Assembly (NCBI RefSeq): GCF_001267885.1
Contig: NZ_CP012382.1
Coordinates: 1,302,001-1,366,000 of the forward strand
DNA from: Streptomyces ambofaciens ATCC 23877
Lineage (GTDB): Bacteria; Actinomycetota; Actinomycetes; Streptomycetales; Streptomycetaceae
Direction of reading: 5' to 3'
Length of the DNA: 64,000 nt
This document shows, in pieces, positions 50,745 to 58,195 of this stretch. The notes beneath the pieces are model-generated. The model ran no database searches and was not told the DNA's origin. It saw only the letters and a list, made by a program, of their open reading frames with translations. The translations under genes were made by a program, and so were the position numbers. Position 1 is the stretch's first letter. Every line of letters starts with the position of its first letter.

Positions 50745-51026
50745 CTACGCCGGGTTCGGCCCCCGGTGTTCCGCCGCGATGCCGAAGCGGTGAGGCTCAC
50801 GGGGCGTGGCGGCGGCGGTGTCGTGGACACGGGAGAGCGCGCCGACCACCTGGTCCCCCGCCGGTTCCCTGAGGCCCTCCAGCCGCTCGAGGTCGGCGGC
50901 GGAGACCAGGGCGACGAGAGGCTTGCCGTGCCGCGTCACGACGACCCGTTCACCGCCGTACACGACCCGGTTGATCAGGTCGGCGAGCTCAGCCCTGGCT
51001 TGCGTCACCGGAATCTCGTAGGCCAT
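50745..51026 (-). CDS. Phd/YefM-type antitoxin, orphan
   Basis: 93 aa. The N-terminal Phd/YefM fold reads YEIPVTQARAELADLINRVV and ERVVVTRHGKPLVALVSAAD, followed by an unusual His/Pro-rich end. No RelE, Doc or PIN toxin reading frame is found on either side: downstream lie 140 bases without a gene, upstream a VOC protein on the other strand. It may act as a stand-alone repressor, pair with a distant toxin, or be left from a lost system. Confidence 0.85.
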   Translation of the reverse strand: MAYEIPVTQARAELADLINRVVYGGERVVVTRHGKPLVALVSAADLERLEGLREPAGDQVVGALSRVHDTAAATPREPHRFGIAAEHRGPNPA

Positions 51027-51135
51027 GGCCCCAGCTTACGGTTCGGCTCGCGGCGACCGGCTGCGGTGCCGCCCGGCGGGGAGGACGATGGAGGCGGGGG
51101 ACGAGCACGGGCCACCGGCCCGCAGGAGGTGCCCC

Positions 51136-51495
51136 ATGGCAGGCGAACCGTCGTTCTTCGAACTCGGTGTGGCCGACCCCGAGCGCGGGCGCGCCTTCTA
51201 CGGCGCCCTCTTCGGCTGGACCCTCGAACCGGGGCCCACGGGCGGCGGCTTCACCATCGGCACCGACGGTGTCCCCGGCGGCCTGCACGGCGGGGACGCG
51301 CAGGCGTCCCCGTATCTCTTCTTCCGGGTCCCGGACCTGGACGAGGCGATGGCCCGGGTCAGTGAGCTGGGCGGATCGGTCGGGGACCGGGGCGCGGAGG
51401 ACGCGCGGTCGGCCGCACGGTTCGGCCGGTTCGCCCTGTGCCGGGACGACCAGGGCTCCCCGTTCGGCCTGCACGAGCCTCCGAACGGACGGTGA
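51136..51495 (+). CDS. VOC-family (glyoxalase/bleomycin-resistance fold) protein
   Basis: 119 aa from the ATG at 51136, with AGGAGGT upstream. One VOC module pair: FFELGVADPERGRAFYGALFGWTLE, YLFFRVPDLDEAMARVSELGG and RFALCRDDQGSPFGLHEP, with the usual Glu metal position near the end. Members are small dioxygenases, glyoxalases or drug-binding proteins; this one is unassigned. It stands alone. Confidence 0.87.
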   Translation: MAGEPSFFELGVADPERGRAFYGALFGWTLEPGPTGGGFTIGTDGVPGGLHGGDAQASPYLFFRVPDLDEAMARVSELGGSVGDRGAEDARSAARFGRFALCRDDQGSPFGLHEPPNGR

Positions 51496-51554
51496 GGCGC
51501 CCCTCCCCACTCGACCGAGCCCTCCTCGGCCTTGGCGGCTCCCTCCTCCCACCG

Positions 51555-51571
51555 ATGTACGTCCTGTACAT
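51555..51571 (+). promoter_or_regulatory. Inverted repeat upstream of the ClpP-like gene
   Basis: ATGTAC-GTCCT-GTACAT, perfect 6-base arms, 55 bases before the ClpP-like start. It does not match the ClgR box that I remember (GTTCGC-n5-GCGAAC). A candidate operator for an unknown regulator. Confidence 0.5.
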
Positions 51572-51625
51572 TTCTGACGGAGACAGTGCCGTCGGCAACG
51601 GTGCTGCCACGAGGAGGGGTTCGTC

Positions 51626-52261
51626 ATGATCCTGCCGTCCGCCCGCCACGCCCCGCCCGAGTTCACCGAGCGCGCGAGCGCCGACGACCGGGTCGTGGAT
51701 CCGTACGCGAAGCTGCTGGAGGAGCGCATCGTCCTCCTCGGCACACCGATCGACGAGGCCTCCGCGAACGACGTGACCGCGCGGTTGCTGTACCTGGAAC
51801 ACACGGCCCCGGACCGCGCCATCGCGCTGTACGTCAACTCACCCGGCGGCTCCTTCACCGCCATGACGGCGATCTACGACACGATGCGCCACGTCTCCTG
51901 CGACGTGGAGACGACGTGCCTGGGGCAGGCCGGCACGGCCGCCGCGGTGCTGCTGGCGGCGGGCACGCCGGGCAGGCGGGCCGTGTTGCCGGGCGCGCGC
52001 GTGATGCTCCGTCAACCCTCGCTCATCGAGACGGTGGAGGGGCGCACCGACGACCTCGCCGTGCGGGCCGACGAGTCGACCCGCATCCGCACCCGCCTCG
52101 AGGAACTTCTCGTACGACACACCGGCCGCACCCCCGAGCAGGTGACCGCGGACATCGAGCGGGAGACGATCCTTGACGCCCGACAGGCCCTGGACCACGG
52201 CCTGGTGGATCACATCGTGCCCGGCCGCGGGGCGACGCCCGCCACGCCCGGCGCCAGGTGA
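51626..52261 (+). CDS. ClpP-like protein with all three catalytic residues replaced
   Basis: 211 aa, ATG preceded by GAGGAGGGG. The ClpP fold is plain throughout: [72 protein letters not shown] and [11 protein letters not shown]. Aligned with E. coli ClpP, the nucleophile Ser97 is Thr104, His122 is Arg129 and Asp171 is Glu180. Thr could in theory act as nucleophile, but with Arg for His this is probably a structural or regulatory subunit, like cyanobacterial ClpR. It may join the rings of the main ClpP proteins encoded elsewhere. A small gene follows 6 bases later. Confidence 0.88.
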   Translation: MILPSARHAPPEFTERASADDRVVDPYAKLLEERIVLLGTPIDEASANDVTARLLYLEHTAPDRAIALYVNSPGGSFTAMTAIYDTMRHVSCDVETTCLGQAGTAAAVLLAAGTPGRRAVLPGARVMLRQPSLIETVEGRTDDLAVRADESTRIRTRLEELLVRHTGRTPEQVTADIERETILDARQALDHGLVDHIVPGRGATPATPGAR

Positions 52262-52267
52262 GCCGCC

Positions 52268-52576
52268 ATGCTGCCGCCGGAACTGCCTCCGCTGCCCGCC
52301 CTCACCCGCGCCGAGGCCGAGCTGATCGACCGTTACCTCGAGGTCGTCGATCTCCTCGGGCGCATCAACCCGGCCCGGGACGGCGACACCTACCGCGGCC
52401 TGCGGGCCGCCCAGGCGCTGGTCGGCAAGGCGACCGCCCTGCGCGACGCGCTGGCCCTGATGCACCGCAGGGGTGAGACGGAACTGCACGCGGCCACCCT
52501 GGCCCGGGCGCTGCGTGTCCTGGACGGTGAACGGCGGACGGCGCGCGTCAGCCTGCCGCCGTCTGTGGACAGTTGA
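52268..52576 (+). CDS. Small helical protein coupled to the ClpP-like gene
   Basis: 102 aa, starting MLPPELPPLPALTRAEAELI; the rest is largely helical with charged residues (LIDRYLEVVDLLGRINPARD ... ATLARALRVLDGERRTARVS). No family that I recognise. It starts 6 bases after the ClpP-like stop, with GGTGAGCC before the ATG, so the two are almost certainly one operon. It could be an adaptor or partner of the inactive ClpP; that is a guess from position. Confidence 0.65.
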   Translation: MLPPELPPLPALTRAEAELIDRYLEVVDLLGRINPARDGDTYRGLRAAQALVGKATALRDALALMHRRGETELHAATLARALRVLDGERRTARVSLPPSVDS

Positions 52577-52859
52577 GCCACCCGGCTCGAAACGCACCAA
52601 ACGGCTTACCCCCTTTCGGCGTAGGAACACCAGAAATGTCCGACCGTCCGCGGTTGCGCAACACGCCTGCCCAAGCGGCGGAACGAGCCACTCCGCCGCT
52701 GGTCCCGGCGTCGCCACCGCGGCCGGGCACGACTCGAACGCATAGCCGTCCACCCGAACGGGTGAGTGGTGAGTAACAACACAAAAGCCACGTTCCATTG
52801 GGATTTCCGCGCGGGGCGAGACAAGATCCGTGACTGACGACAAGCCCCCGCCGCAGCGG

Positions 52860-53080
52860 CGGGGCGGTCCGAGCGGACGCCGAATCCTGCCGCCGCCCGG
52901 ACGACCGGTCGACAGGAGTGGATCGGCAGGAGTGGAGGACCCGAGCACGACGGGTCGCCGGAACGACCGCCTGCGCGAGTCAGGCGCCGGACCGAGCAGC
53001 CCTTGGGGTGAAGCCGCATCCGTGCGGCCGGGCATCTTCGCCAGCCCGAATCCGACAGGTCATCCTTCACAGGCGGCTGA
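52860..53080 (+). ncRNA. Cyclic di-AMP (ydaO/yuaA) riboswitch
   Basis: The leader of the NlpC/P60 gene contains the conserved blocks of this class in order: GACGCCGAATCCTGCCGCCG (from 52873), GGTCGACAGGAGTGG, CCCTTGGGGTGAAGCCGC (52999 on), and CAGCCCGAATCCGACAGG with CACAGGCGGC (53040-53077). In Streptomyces this RNA turns off wall-lytic genes when cyclic di-AMP binds. Recognised from memory of the consensus. The space 52577-52859 upstream holds no gene that I can support. Confidence 0.85.
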
Positions 53081-53093
53081 CGAAGGGTTGCGC

Positions 53094-53567
53094 ATGTCTG
53101 CGCTCAATCGTGTCCCGTCGCTGATGGCCCGTGCCGGTACGGCCTCGGCTCTCACCCTCGCCGCCGTGGGCGGTTCCGTGGTGGTCCCCGGCGTCGCCTC
53201 CGAGGCCGCCGCGGCGAGCCACGCGACGAAGGCTCTCAAGATCGCGGCCTCCAAGAAAGGTGCGCCCTACAAATATGGCGCCGTCGGACCAGGCAGGTTC
53301 GACTGCTCCGGCCTGACGCTGTACTCGTTCAAGAAGGCCGGCAAGAAGCTTCCGCGCACCGCGGCCCAGCAGTACAACAAGACCCGGCACATCTCCTCCA
53401 AGAGCCGCAAGGCCGGGGATCTGGTCTTCTTCCACTCGGGCCGCAGCGTCTACCACGTCGGCATCTACGCCGGGAAGAACAAGATCTGGCACGCTCCGAA
53501 GACCGGGGACGTGGTGCGCCTGCAGAAGATCTGGACCGGCAGCGTCTGGTACGGCCGGGTCAAGTAG
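53094..53567 (+). CDS. Secreted NlpC/P60 cell-wall peptidase
   Basis: 157 aa from the ATG at 53094, the first start after the riboswitch; a longer in-frame reading runs through the RNA element and is rejected. Signal peptide with ASA/EAAAAS cleavage near residue 41. Catalytic Cys71 in GRFDCSGLTLYSF and His in YHVGIYAGKNKIWHAP. There is no LysM or SH3 domain, so this is a minimal D,L-endopeptidase cutting peptidoglycan stems. Probably repressed by cyclic di-AMP. A strong terminator follows. Confidence 0.93.
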   Translation: MSALNRVPSLMARAGTASALTLAAVGGSVVVPGVASEAAAASHATKALKIAASKKGAPYKYGAVGPGRFDCSGLTLYSFKKAGKKLPRTAAQQYNKTRHISSKSRKAGDLVFFHSGRSVYHVGIYAGKNKIWHAPKTGDVVRLQKIWTGSVWYGRVK

Positions 53568-53571
53568 CCCG

Positions 53572-53614
53572 CCCGAGGGGGTGACGGCGCCTGTTCCGCC
53601 GTCACCCCCTCGGG
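53572..53614 (+). terminator. Terminator after the NlpC/P60 gene
   Basis: Long stem CCCGAGGGGGTGACGGCG / CGCCGTCACCCCCTCGGG with a short loop, 4 bases after the stop. Confidence 0.85.
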
Positions 53615-53792
53615 TCGCGTGGCCCCGGCGTCGCGCGCACCGCCGCCCGGCGCGGGAGGAACCGCGCCACGGCGCACCGGGGGCGACGGTGCGCCACAGC
53701 CGACGGCGTGCCGGACGCAGGGCGCCAGCCGCAGCGCGCGCCGGGCCAGGGCGCAGCGCGCCGGCCGCAGCGCGCCGGTCGCCGACGGCACC

Positions 53793-54284
53793 TCACCGCG
53801 AAGGCTTCTGCTCTCCCGCCGCCCCTCCCACGGCCGTGGCCGGTTCGGCGACCGCCGGACGGCCGGGCGGCGTCCAGGGCAGTTCGATGGAGACGGTCTT
53901 GCCGCCCTCGCGCGTGGGCCGCACCCTCAGCCTGCCCCCGCACTCCGCCGTGAGCCAGCGGATGATCACCATGCCTCGGCCGTTGTCCTGCTGGACCGCG
54001 GCGGGCAGGCGCTTGGGGAAGCGCGGATGGCTGTCGGTGACGCCGACGCGCAGCCGCTCGTCGCGGTCGAGCGCCAGGTCCACCGTGAAGGTGGGCGACT
54101 GTCCGAACGTGTGCTGGACCGCGTTGGTCGCCAGTTCGGAGACGATGAGCCGGACGGTGTCGGAGAGATCGGCGCCCGCCGGCAGGCCCCACTCCGTCAG
54201 GGTGCCGACCACGTAGGTGCGCGCGGCGGCCACCGAGGCGGAATCGCTCGGCAGAGTGACGGATGCTTCCAGATGGTCTGCCAT
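53793..54284 (-). CDS. HATPase_c domain protein (anti-sigma-factor-like kinase)
   Basis: 163 aa from the ATG at 54284. Single histidine-kinase-type ATPase domain: LIVSELATNAVQHTF (N box), VGVTDSHPRFP, NGRGMVIIRWLTAECGG (G box) and GKTVSIELPW. No phospho-acceptor domain. This SpoIIAB/RsbW-like family is greatly expanded in Streptomyces, and members often lie beside WhiJ-type XRE and DUF397 genes, as here. The partner sigma factor or target is unknown. Confidence 0.9.
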   Translation of the reverse strand: MADHLEASVTLPSDSASVAAARTYVVGTLTEWGLPAGADLSDTVRLIVSELATNAVQHTFGQSPTFTVDLALDRDERLRVGVTDSHPRFPKRLPAAVQQDNGRGMVIIRWLTAECGGRLRVRPTREGGKTVSIELPWTPPGRPAVAEPATAVGGAAGEQKPSR

Positions 54285-54410
54285 GGCGACGTCGTCCCTT
54301 TCCCACGGAACCGCAACCCGACACGGAGCGGACGGTTCGAGTACGGTCCCGGACTGGTGCTTCGCCGCCAGACTGCCATCACCAGGGCCGGGAAGGGCGG
54401 CGATCCACCA

Positions 54411-54426
54411 AGATATGCATATATCT
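54411..54426. promoter_or_regulatory. AT-rich palindrome in the HATPase/XRE divergent region
   Basis: AGATATGCATATATCT, centred on TATGCATA, is the most AT-rich point for kilobases around, 73 bases before the XRE start. A likely operator for the XRE protein. Confidence 0.5.
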
Positions 54427-54498
54427 GTCGCTCGATGCGGTGAACTCTGCGACGGCAGAGCGGATTTGGGCGGCCCATAAGGAGTAAGGGAGTGGCCC

Positions 54499-55359
54499 AT
54501 GCAGCACGGTCCCGTGGTGCGTCGTCGGAAGCTGGGCGCCGAACTGCGCACCCTGCGCACGTCGGCGGGGATCACCAGCGGCGAGGCGGCCCGGTTGGTG
54601 GGCTGGCACCAGTCGAAGGTCAGCCGCATCGAGACCGGAACCAGCGGGGCGAAACCGGCCGACGTGCGGTTACTCCTCGACGCCTACGGTGTGGACGACT
54701 CCCGGCTGCGGGAGTTGCTGGAGATGCTGGCGGGCTCCGACGACGCGGGCGGCCGGCACCACTGGTGGCACGCCTATCGCGGGGTGCTGCCGCCGGCCTA
54801 CCGCGACTTCATCAGCCTGGAGTCGCAGGCGAGCGCGATGCGCACGCTGGAGACCACGGTGGTACCCGGACTGCTCCAGACACCGGAGTACGCCCGCGCG
54901 GTGACGCGCGCCGCGGCGGACGGACTGCCGGAGGAACGGCTGGACACGCTGGTGGAGGTCCGGCTGGCCCGGCAGGACGTGCTGCGGGCGCAGCCGCCGC
55001 TGGAGCTGAGCGCGGTCCTGGACGAGGCGGTGCTGCGCCGGGAGGTGGGCGGCCCCGGAGTCATGGCACGCCAACTGGCGCGCCTGATCGAGGCCGCGCG
55101 CCTCCCTCATGTCCGGCTCCAGGTCCTGCCGTTCGCCGCCGGGGCGCACATCGGTGTCACCGGCCCTTTCGTAATCTTCTCTTTTTCGAGCACTTCTGAT
55201 CTAGACGTGGTCGTTCTCGACCACTTGACGAGTAGCCTGCATCTCGAACGGAAAGAAGACCTAGAGGCCTACACCGAGGCCTTCAACGCCCTTCTGATCC
55301 ATGCCCTTTCGCCCGAGGAATCGTTGGACTTCATCGCCGCGACCGCGGCAGGCGCGTAA
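54499..55359 (+). CDS. WhiJ-like XRE regulator (HTH plus DUF5753)
   Basis: 286 aa. HTH at about 8-65 (RRRKLGAELRTLRTSAGITSGEAARLVGWHQSKVSRIETG), then the DUF5753 sensor domain: YRDFISLESQASAMRTLET, VPGLLQTPEYARA, LPHVRLQVLPFAAGAHIGVTGPFVIFSF and a C-terminal LDHLTSSLHLERKED. These proteins partner small DUF397 proteins; in S. coelicolor, WhiJ represses development until its DUF397 partner relieves it. A DUF397 gene follows 9 bases later. Confidence 0.93.
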   Translation: MQHGPVVRRRKLGAELRTLRTSAGITSGEAARLVGWHQSKVSRIETGTSGAKPADVRLLLDAYGVDDSRLRELLEMLAGSDDAGGRHHWWHAYRGVLPPAYRDFISLESQASAMRTLETTVVPGLLQTPEYARAVTRAAADGLPEERLDTLVEVRLARQDVLRAQPPLELSAVLDEAVLRREVGGPGVMARQLARLIEAARLPHVRLQVLPFAAGAHIGVTGPFVIFSFSSTSDLDVVVLDHLTSSLHLERKEDLEAYTEAFNALLIHALSPEESLDFIAATAAGA

Positions 55360-55368
55360 GGAGGCACC

Positions 55369-55611
55369 ATGTCAGGAACACCGTCCGCCCGCTGCCGGAG
55401 CATCCCTGCCGGCACCGATCTGCCCGGCCTGCGGTGGCTGCGCAGCAGCTACAGCACCGGAGCGAACAACTGCGTGGAGACGGCACGGCCGTCGGCCGGC
55501 CCCTGGGCCGGACTGCTCGCCGTGCGCGACTCCAAGGACCCGGCCGGACCCGCGCTGCTCTTCTCCCCCGAGAGCTGGGCGTCGTTCACGGACGCGGTCC
55601 ACCACCGCTGA
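55369..55611 (+). CDS. DUF397 family protein
   Basis: 80 aa, AAGGAGG before the ATG. The DUF397 signature is LRWLRSSYSTGANNCVETAR, then AVRDSKDPAGPALLFSPESW and a short end. Partner of the upstream XRE/DUF5753 protein, with which it probably interacts directly. Together with the divergent HATPase it repeats the three-part WhiJ-type arrangement. Convergent with bioF. Confidence 0.93.
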   Translation: MSGTPSARCRSIPAGTDLPGLRWLRSSYSTGANNCVETARPSAGPWAGLLAVRDSKDPAGPALLFSPESWASFTDAVHHR

Positions 55612-55653
55612 TCCCGGGCCGGATCGAGCGAAGCACGGCCGTGTCACGCCGAC

Positions 55654-56781
55654 TCATGGCCGCGTTTCGCCGATCACCCGTACAGCGCGTCCGACCTGTT
55701 CCGCGGAGAGGTCCGCACGTGCGGTCAGCCTGAGCCGTGAGATGCCGTCGGGTACGGAAGGAGGCCGGAAGCAGCCCACGGACAGGCCGGCCGAACGGCA
55801 GTCGGCCGCCCACTGGACGGCTCCCTCCGGGGAGGGCGCGCGCACCGAGACGACCGCGGCGTCCGGGCGCACCGCGGACAGGCCCATGGCGGTCAGACGT
55901 GCGTGCAGTTCGCCCGCCACCGCACGTGCGCGCGCCGCCCGCTCGGGCTCGCGGCGCAGCAGGGTGAGGGCCGCGAGGGCCCCGCCCGCCGCCGCGGGGG
56001 CGAGGCCGGTGTCGAAGATGAACGTCCGGGCCGCGTTGACCAGGTGTTCGATCACCGGGGCCGGTCCGAGGACGGCGCCGCCCTGGCTCCCCAGCGACTT
56101 GGACAGCGTCACCGTCACGACGACGTCGTCCGCACCCGCCAGCCCCGCCTCGTACGCGGCACCCCGGCCACCCGCGCCGAGGACGCCGAGGCCGTGCGCG
56201 TCGTCGACGACCAGCCCGGCGCCGTGCTCCCGGCACGCCTGCGCGAGCCCGGCCAGCGGCGCGGCGTCGCCGTCCACCGAGAACACGGTGTCGGACACCG
56301 CGATAGCGGGGCCCTCGTGGGTCGCCAGCGCCTTGCGCACGGCGTCCGGGTCGGCGTGCGTCACCACCTGGGTCGCGCCGCGGGCCAGCCGGCAGCCGTC
56401 GATCAGCGAGGCGTGGTTGCCCGCGTCGGAGACGACGAGGGAGCCGTGCGGCGCCAGCGCGGTGACCGCGGCGAGGTTGGCCGCGTAGCCCGAGGAGAAG
56501 ACGAGCGCGGCCTCGAAACCGCAGAAGGCGGCCAGTTCGCGTTCGAGCTCGGCGTGCAGCTCGGTCGTGCCGGTGACCAGCCGCGAGCCGGTCGCGCCGG
56601 CGCCCCACTTCCGCGCGGCCCGCGCCGCCCCCTCGGTGACCTCCGGGTGCCGGGCCAGTCCGAGGTAGTCGTTGCTCGCCAGGTCCAACGGCGCCGAGTC
56701 GGCCGGGCGGGGGCGCAGAACCCGTACCAGACCCGCCTCGCGGCGCGCCCGGGCCTGCTCGTCGATCCAGCCGAACGCCAT
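55654..56781 (-). CDS. bioF: 8-amino-7-oxononanoate synthase
   Basis: 375 aa from the ATG at 56781, with TGGAGG upstream. PLP alpha-oxoamine synthase: [43 protein letters not shown] (PLP Asp and His) and [15 protein letters not shown] (PLP Lys). It condenses pimeloyl thioester with alanine, the first committed biotin step. Divergent from bioBAD across a 151-base space with two palindromes. No bioH, bioC or other pimeloyl gene is in the window. Confidence 0.95.
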   Translation of the reverse strand: MAFGWIDEQARARREAGLVRVLRPRPADSAPLDLASNDYLGLARHPEVTEGAARAARKWGAGATGSRLVTGTTELHAELERELAAFCGFEAALVFSSGYAANLAAVTALAPHGSLVVSDAGNHASLIDGCRLARGATQVVTHADPDAVRKALATHEGPAIAVSDTVFSVDGDAAPLAGLAQACREHGAGLVVDDAHGLGVLGAGGRGAAYEAGLAGADDVVVTVTLSKSLGSQGGAVLGPAPVIEHLVNAARTFIFDTGLAPAAAGGALAALTLLRREPERAARARAVAGELHARLTAMGLSAVRPDAAVVSVRAPSPEGAVQWAADCRSAGLSVGCFRPPSVPDGISRLRLTARADLSAEQVGRAVRVIGETRP

Positions 56782-56824
56782 GGAGCGGTCCTCCAGAGGA
56801 TTTGTAGGCAGTGGACAGACGATA

Positions 56825-56864
56825 GCGGTACCGCCACCCCCGCGAGGTGTGGCAATACCCACAC
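56825..56864. promoter_or_regulatory. Palindromes in the bioF/bioB divergent promoter region
   Basis: GCGGTACCGC (56825-56834) and the perfect 18-base GTGTGG-CAATAC-CCACAC (56847-56864). They are candidate operators for a biotin regulator; no birA or bioQ is encoded here. Confidence 0.55.
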
Positions 56865-56932
56865 GTCCATCTGCCAGTGTTGTGCGAAGTCTCCTTGGCC
56901 CCGGGTGGCCCCTTAGGACAGGATCGGCTCTC

Positions 56933-58195
56933 ATGGATCTGCTGAACACGCTGGTGGACAAGGGGCTTCGGCGCGAGACGCCGACCCGCGAGGAGGCTCT
57001 CGCCGTCCTCGCCACTTCCGACGACGACCTGCTCGATGTGGTGGCCGCGGCCGGCAAGGTGCGCCGTCACTGGTTCGGCCGACGGGTGAAACTCAACTAC
57101 CTCGTCAACCTCAAGTCGGGCCTGTGCCCCGAGGACTGCTCCTACTGCTCGCAGCGGCTCGGCTCCAAGGCCGAGATCCTCAAGTACACCTGGCTCAAGC
57201 CCGACCAGGCCTCCCGCGCCGCCGCGGCGGGCCTGGCCGGCGGCGCGAAGCGGGTGTGCCTGGTGGCCAGCGGACGCGGCCCGACCGACCGGGACGTGGA
57301 CCGCGTCTCGGACACCATCAAGGCCATCAAGGAGCAGAACGAGGCCGTCGAGGTGTGCGCCTGTCTGGGCCTGCTCTCGGACGGCCAGGCGGAGCGGCTG
57401 CGCGAGGCGGGCGCCGACGCCTACAACCACAACCTCAACACGTCGGAGGCGACGTACGGGGACATCACGACCACCCACACCTACGCCGACCGGGTGGACA
57501 CGGTGCGCAAGGCGCACGCTGCGGGACTCTCCGCCTGCTCGGGTCTGATCGCGGGCATGGGCGAGAGCGACGAGGACCTGGTCGACGTGGTCTTCTCACT
57601 GCGCGAGCTGGACCCGGACTCCGTGCCCGTCAACTTCCTCATCCCGATGGAGGGCACGCCACTGGCGAAGGAGTGGCACCTCACCCCGCAGCGGTGCCTG
57701 CGCATCCTGGCGATGACGCGGTTCGTCTGCCCGGACGTCGAGGTGCGCATCGCGGGCGGGCGTGAGGTCCATCTGCGCACGATGCAGCCGCTGGCCCTGC
57801 ACCTGGCCAACTCCATCTTCCTCGGCGACTACCTCACCAGTGAGGGGCAGGCGGGCAGGACCGACCTGGAGATGATCGCGGACGCCGGGTTCGAGGTGGA
57901 GGGCGCGGGCGAGGTCACCCTGCCCGAGCACCGGGCCACGGCGGGTGGCGGCTGCGGGTCGCACGAGGGCGGTGGCGGCTGCGGGTCGCACGAGAGTGGT
58001 GGCGGCTGCGGGTCGCACGAGAGTGGTGGCGGCTGCGGGTCGCACGAGGGTGGCGGTGTCTGCGGCTCCGTGTCGGCCGAGGGGGACCGCGGCTCCGCCG
58101 TGCCCGCCGCACCGGCGGGGGCCGGCGAGGTCCGTACCGACCTGGTCGCCGTACGCCGCCGTGGCGCCGGAACGGATCTCGCGCCCAATGCCTGA
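56933..58195 (+). CDS. bioB: Biotin synthase with a Cys/His-rich repeat tail
   Basis: 420 aa from the ATG at 56933. Radical-SAM cluster Cys65/69/72 in CPEDCSYC. The residues expected for the auxiliary 2Fe-2S cluster appear in [27 protein letters not shown] and RIAGGRE. The normal enzyme ends near residue 330. Here follow four 9-residue units GGGCGSHE(G/S) (338-373) plus a partial fifth, then an Ala/Gly-rich end to 420. The tail carries five Cys and four His at 9-residue spacing and could bind iron, zinc or nickel. It inserts sulfur into dethiobiotin. Its stop overlaps bioA by 8 bases. Confidence 0.95.
   Translation: MDLLNTLVDKGLRRETPTREEALAVLATSDDDLLDVVAAAGKVRRHWFGRRVKLNYLVNLKSGLCPEDCSYCSQRLGSKAEILKYTWLKPDQASRAAAAGLAGGAKRVCLVASGRGPTDRDVDRVSDTIKAIKEQNEAVEVCACLGLLSDGQAERLREAGADAYNHNLNTSEATYGDITTTHTYADRVDTVRKAHAAGLSACSGLIAGMGESDEDLVDVVFSLRELDPDSVPVNFLIPMEGTPLAKEWHLTPQRCLRILAMTRFVCPDVEVRIAGGREVHLRTMQPLALHLANSIFLGDYLTSEGQAGRTDLEMIADAGFEVEGAGEVTLPEHRATAGGGCGSHEGGGGCGSHESGGGCGSHESGGGCGSHEGGGVCGSVSAEGDRGSAVPAAPAGAGEVRTDLVAVRRRGAGTDLAPNA
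57944..58069 (+). repeat. 27-bp coding tandem repeat in bioB
   Basis: Four copies (57944, 57971, 57998, 58025), identical except for the ninth codon (GGC, AGT, AGT, GGT), then a diverged partial copy. The near identity, including third codon positions, points to recent expansion. Confidence 0.92.

Noticed and set aside
52830..53093. N-terminal extension of the NlpC/P60 gene
   Set aside because: This in-frame stretch coincides with the cyclic di-AMP riboswitch and precedes the true signal peptide at 53094.
57944..58069. Frameshift or assembly artefact as explanation of the BioB tail
   Set aside because: The frame stays open, ends just beyond the bioA start as expected for coupling, and the repeats encode a coherent Gly/Cys/His pattern. 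A copy-number error in assembly cannot be excluded.
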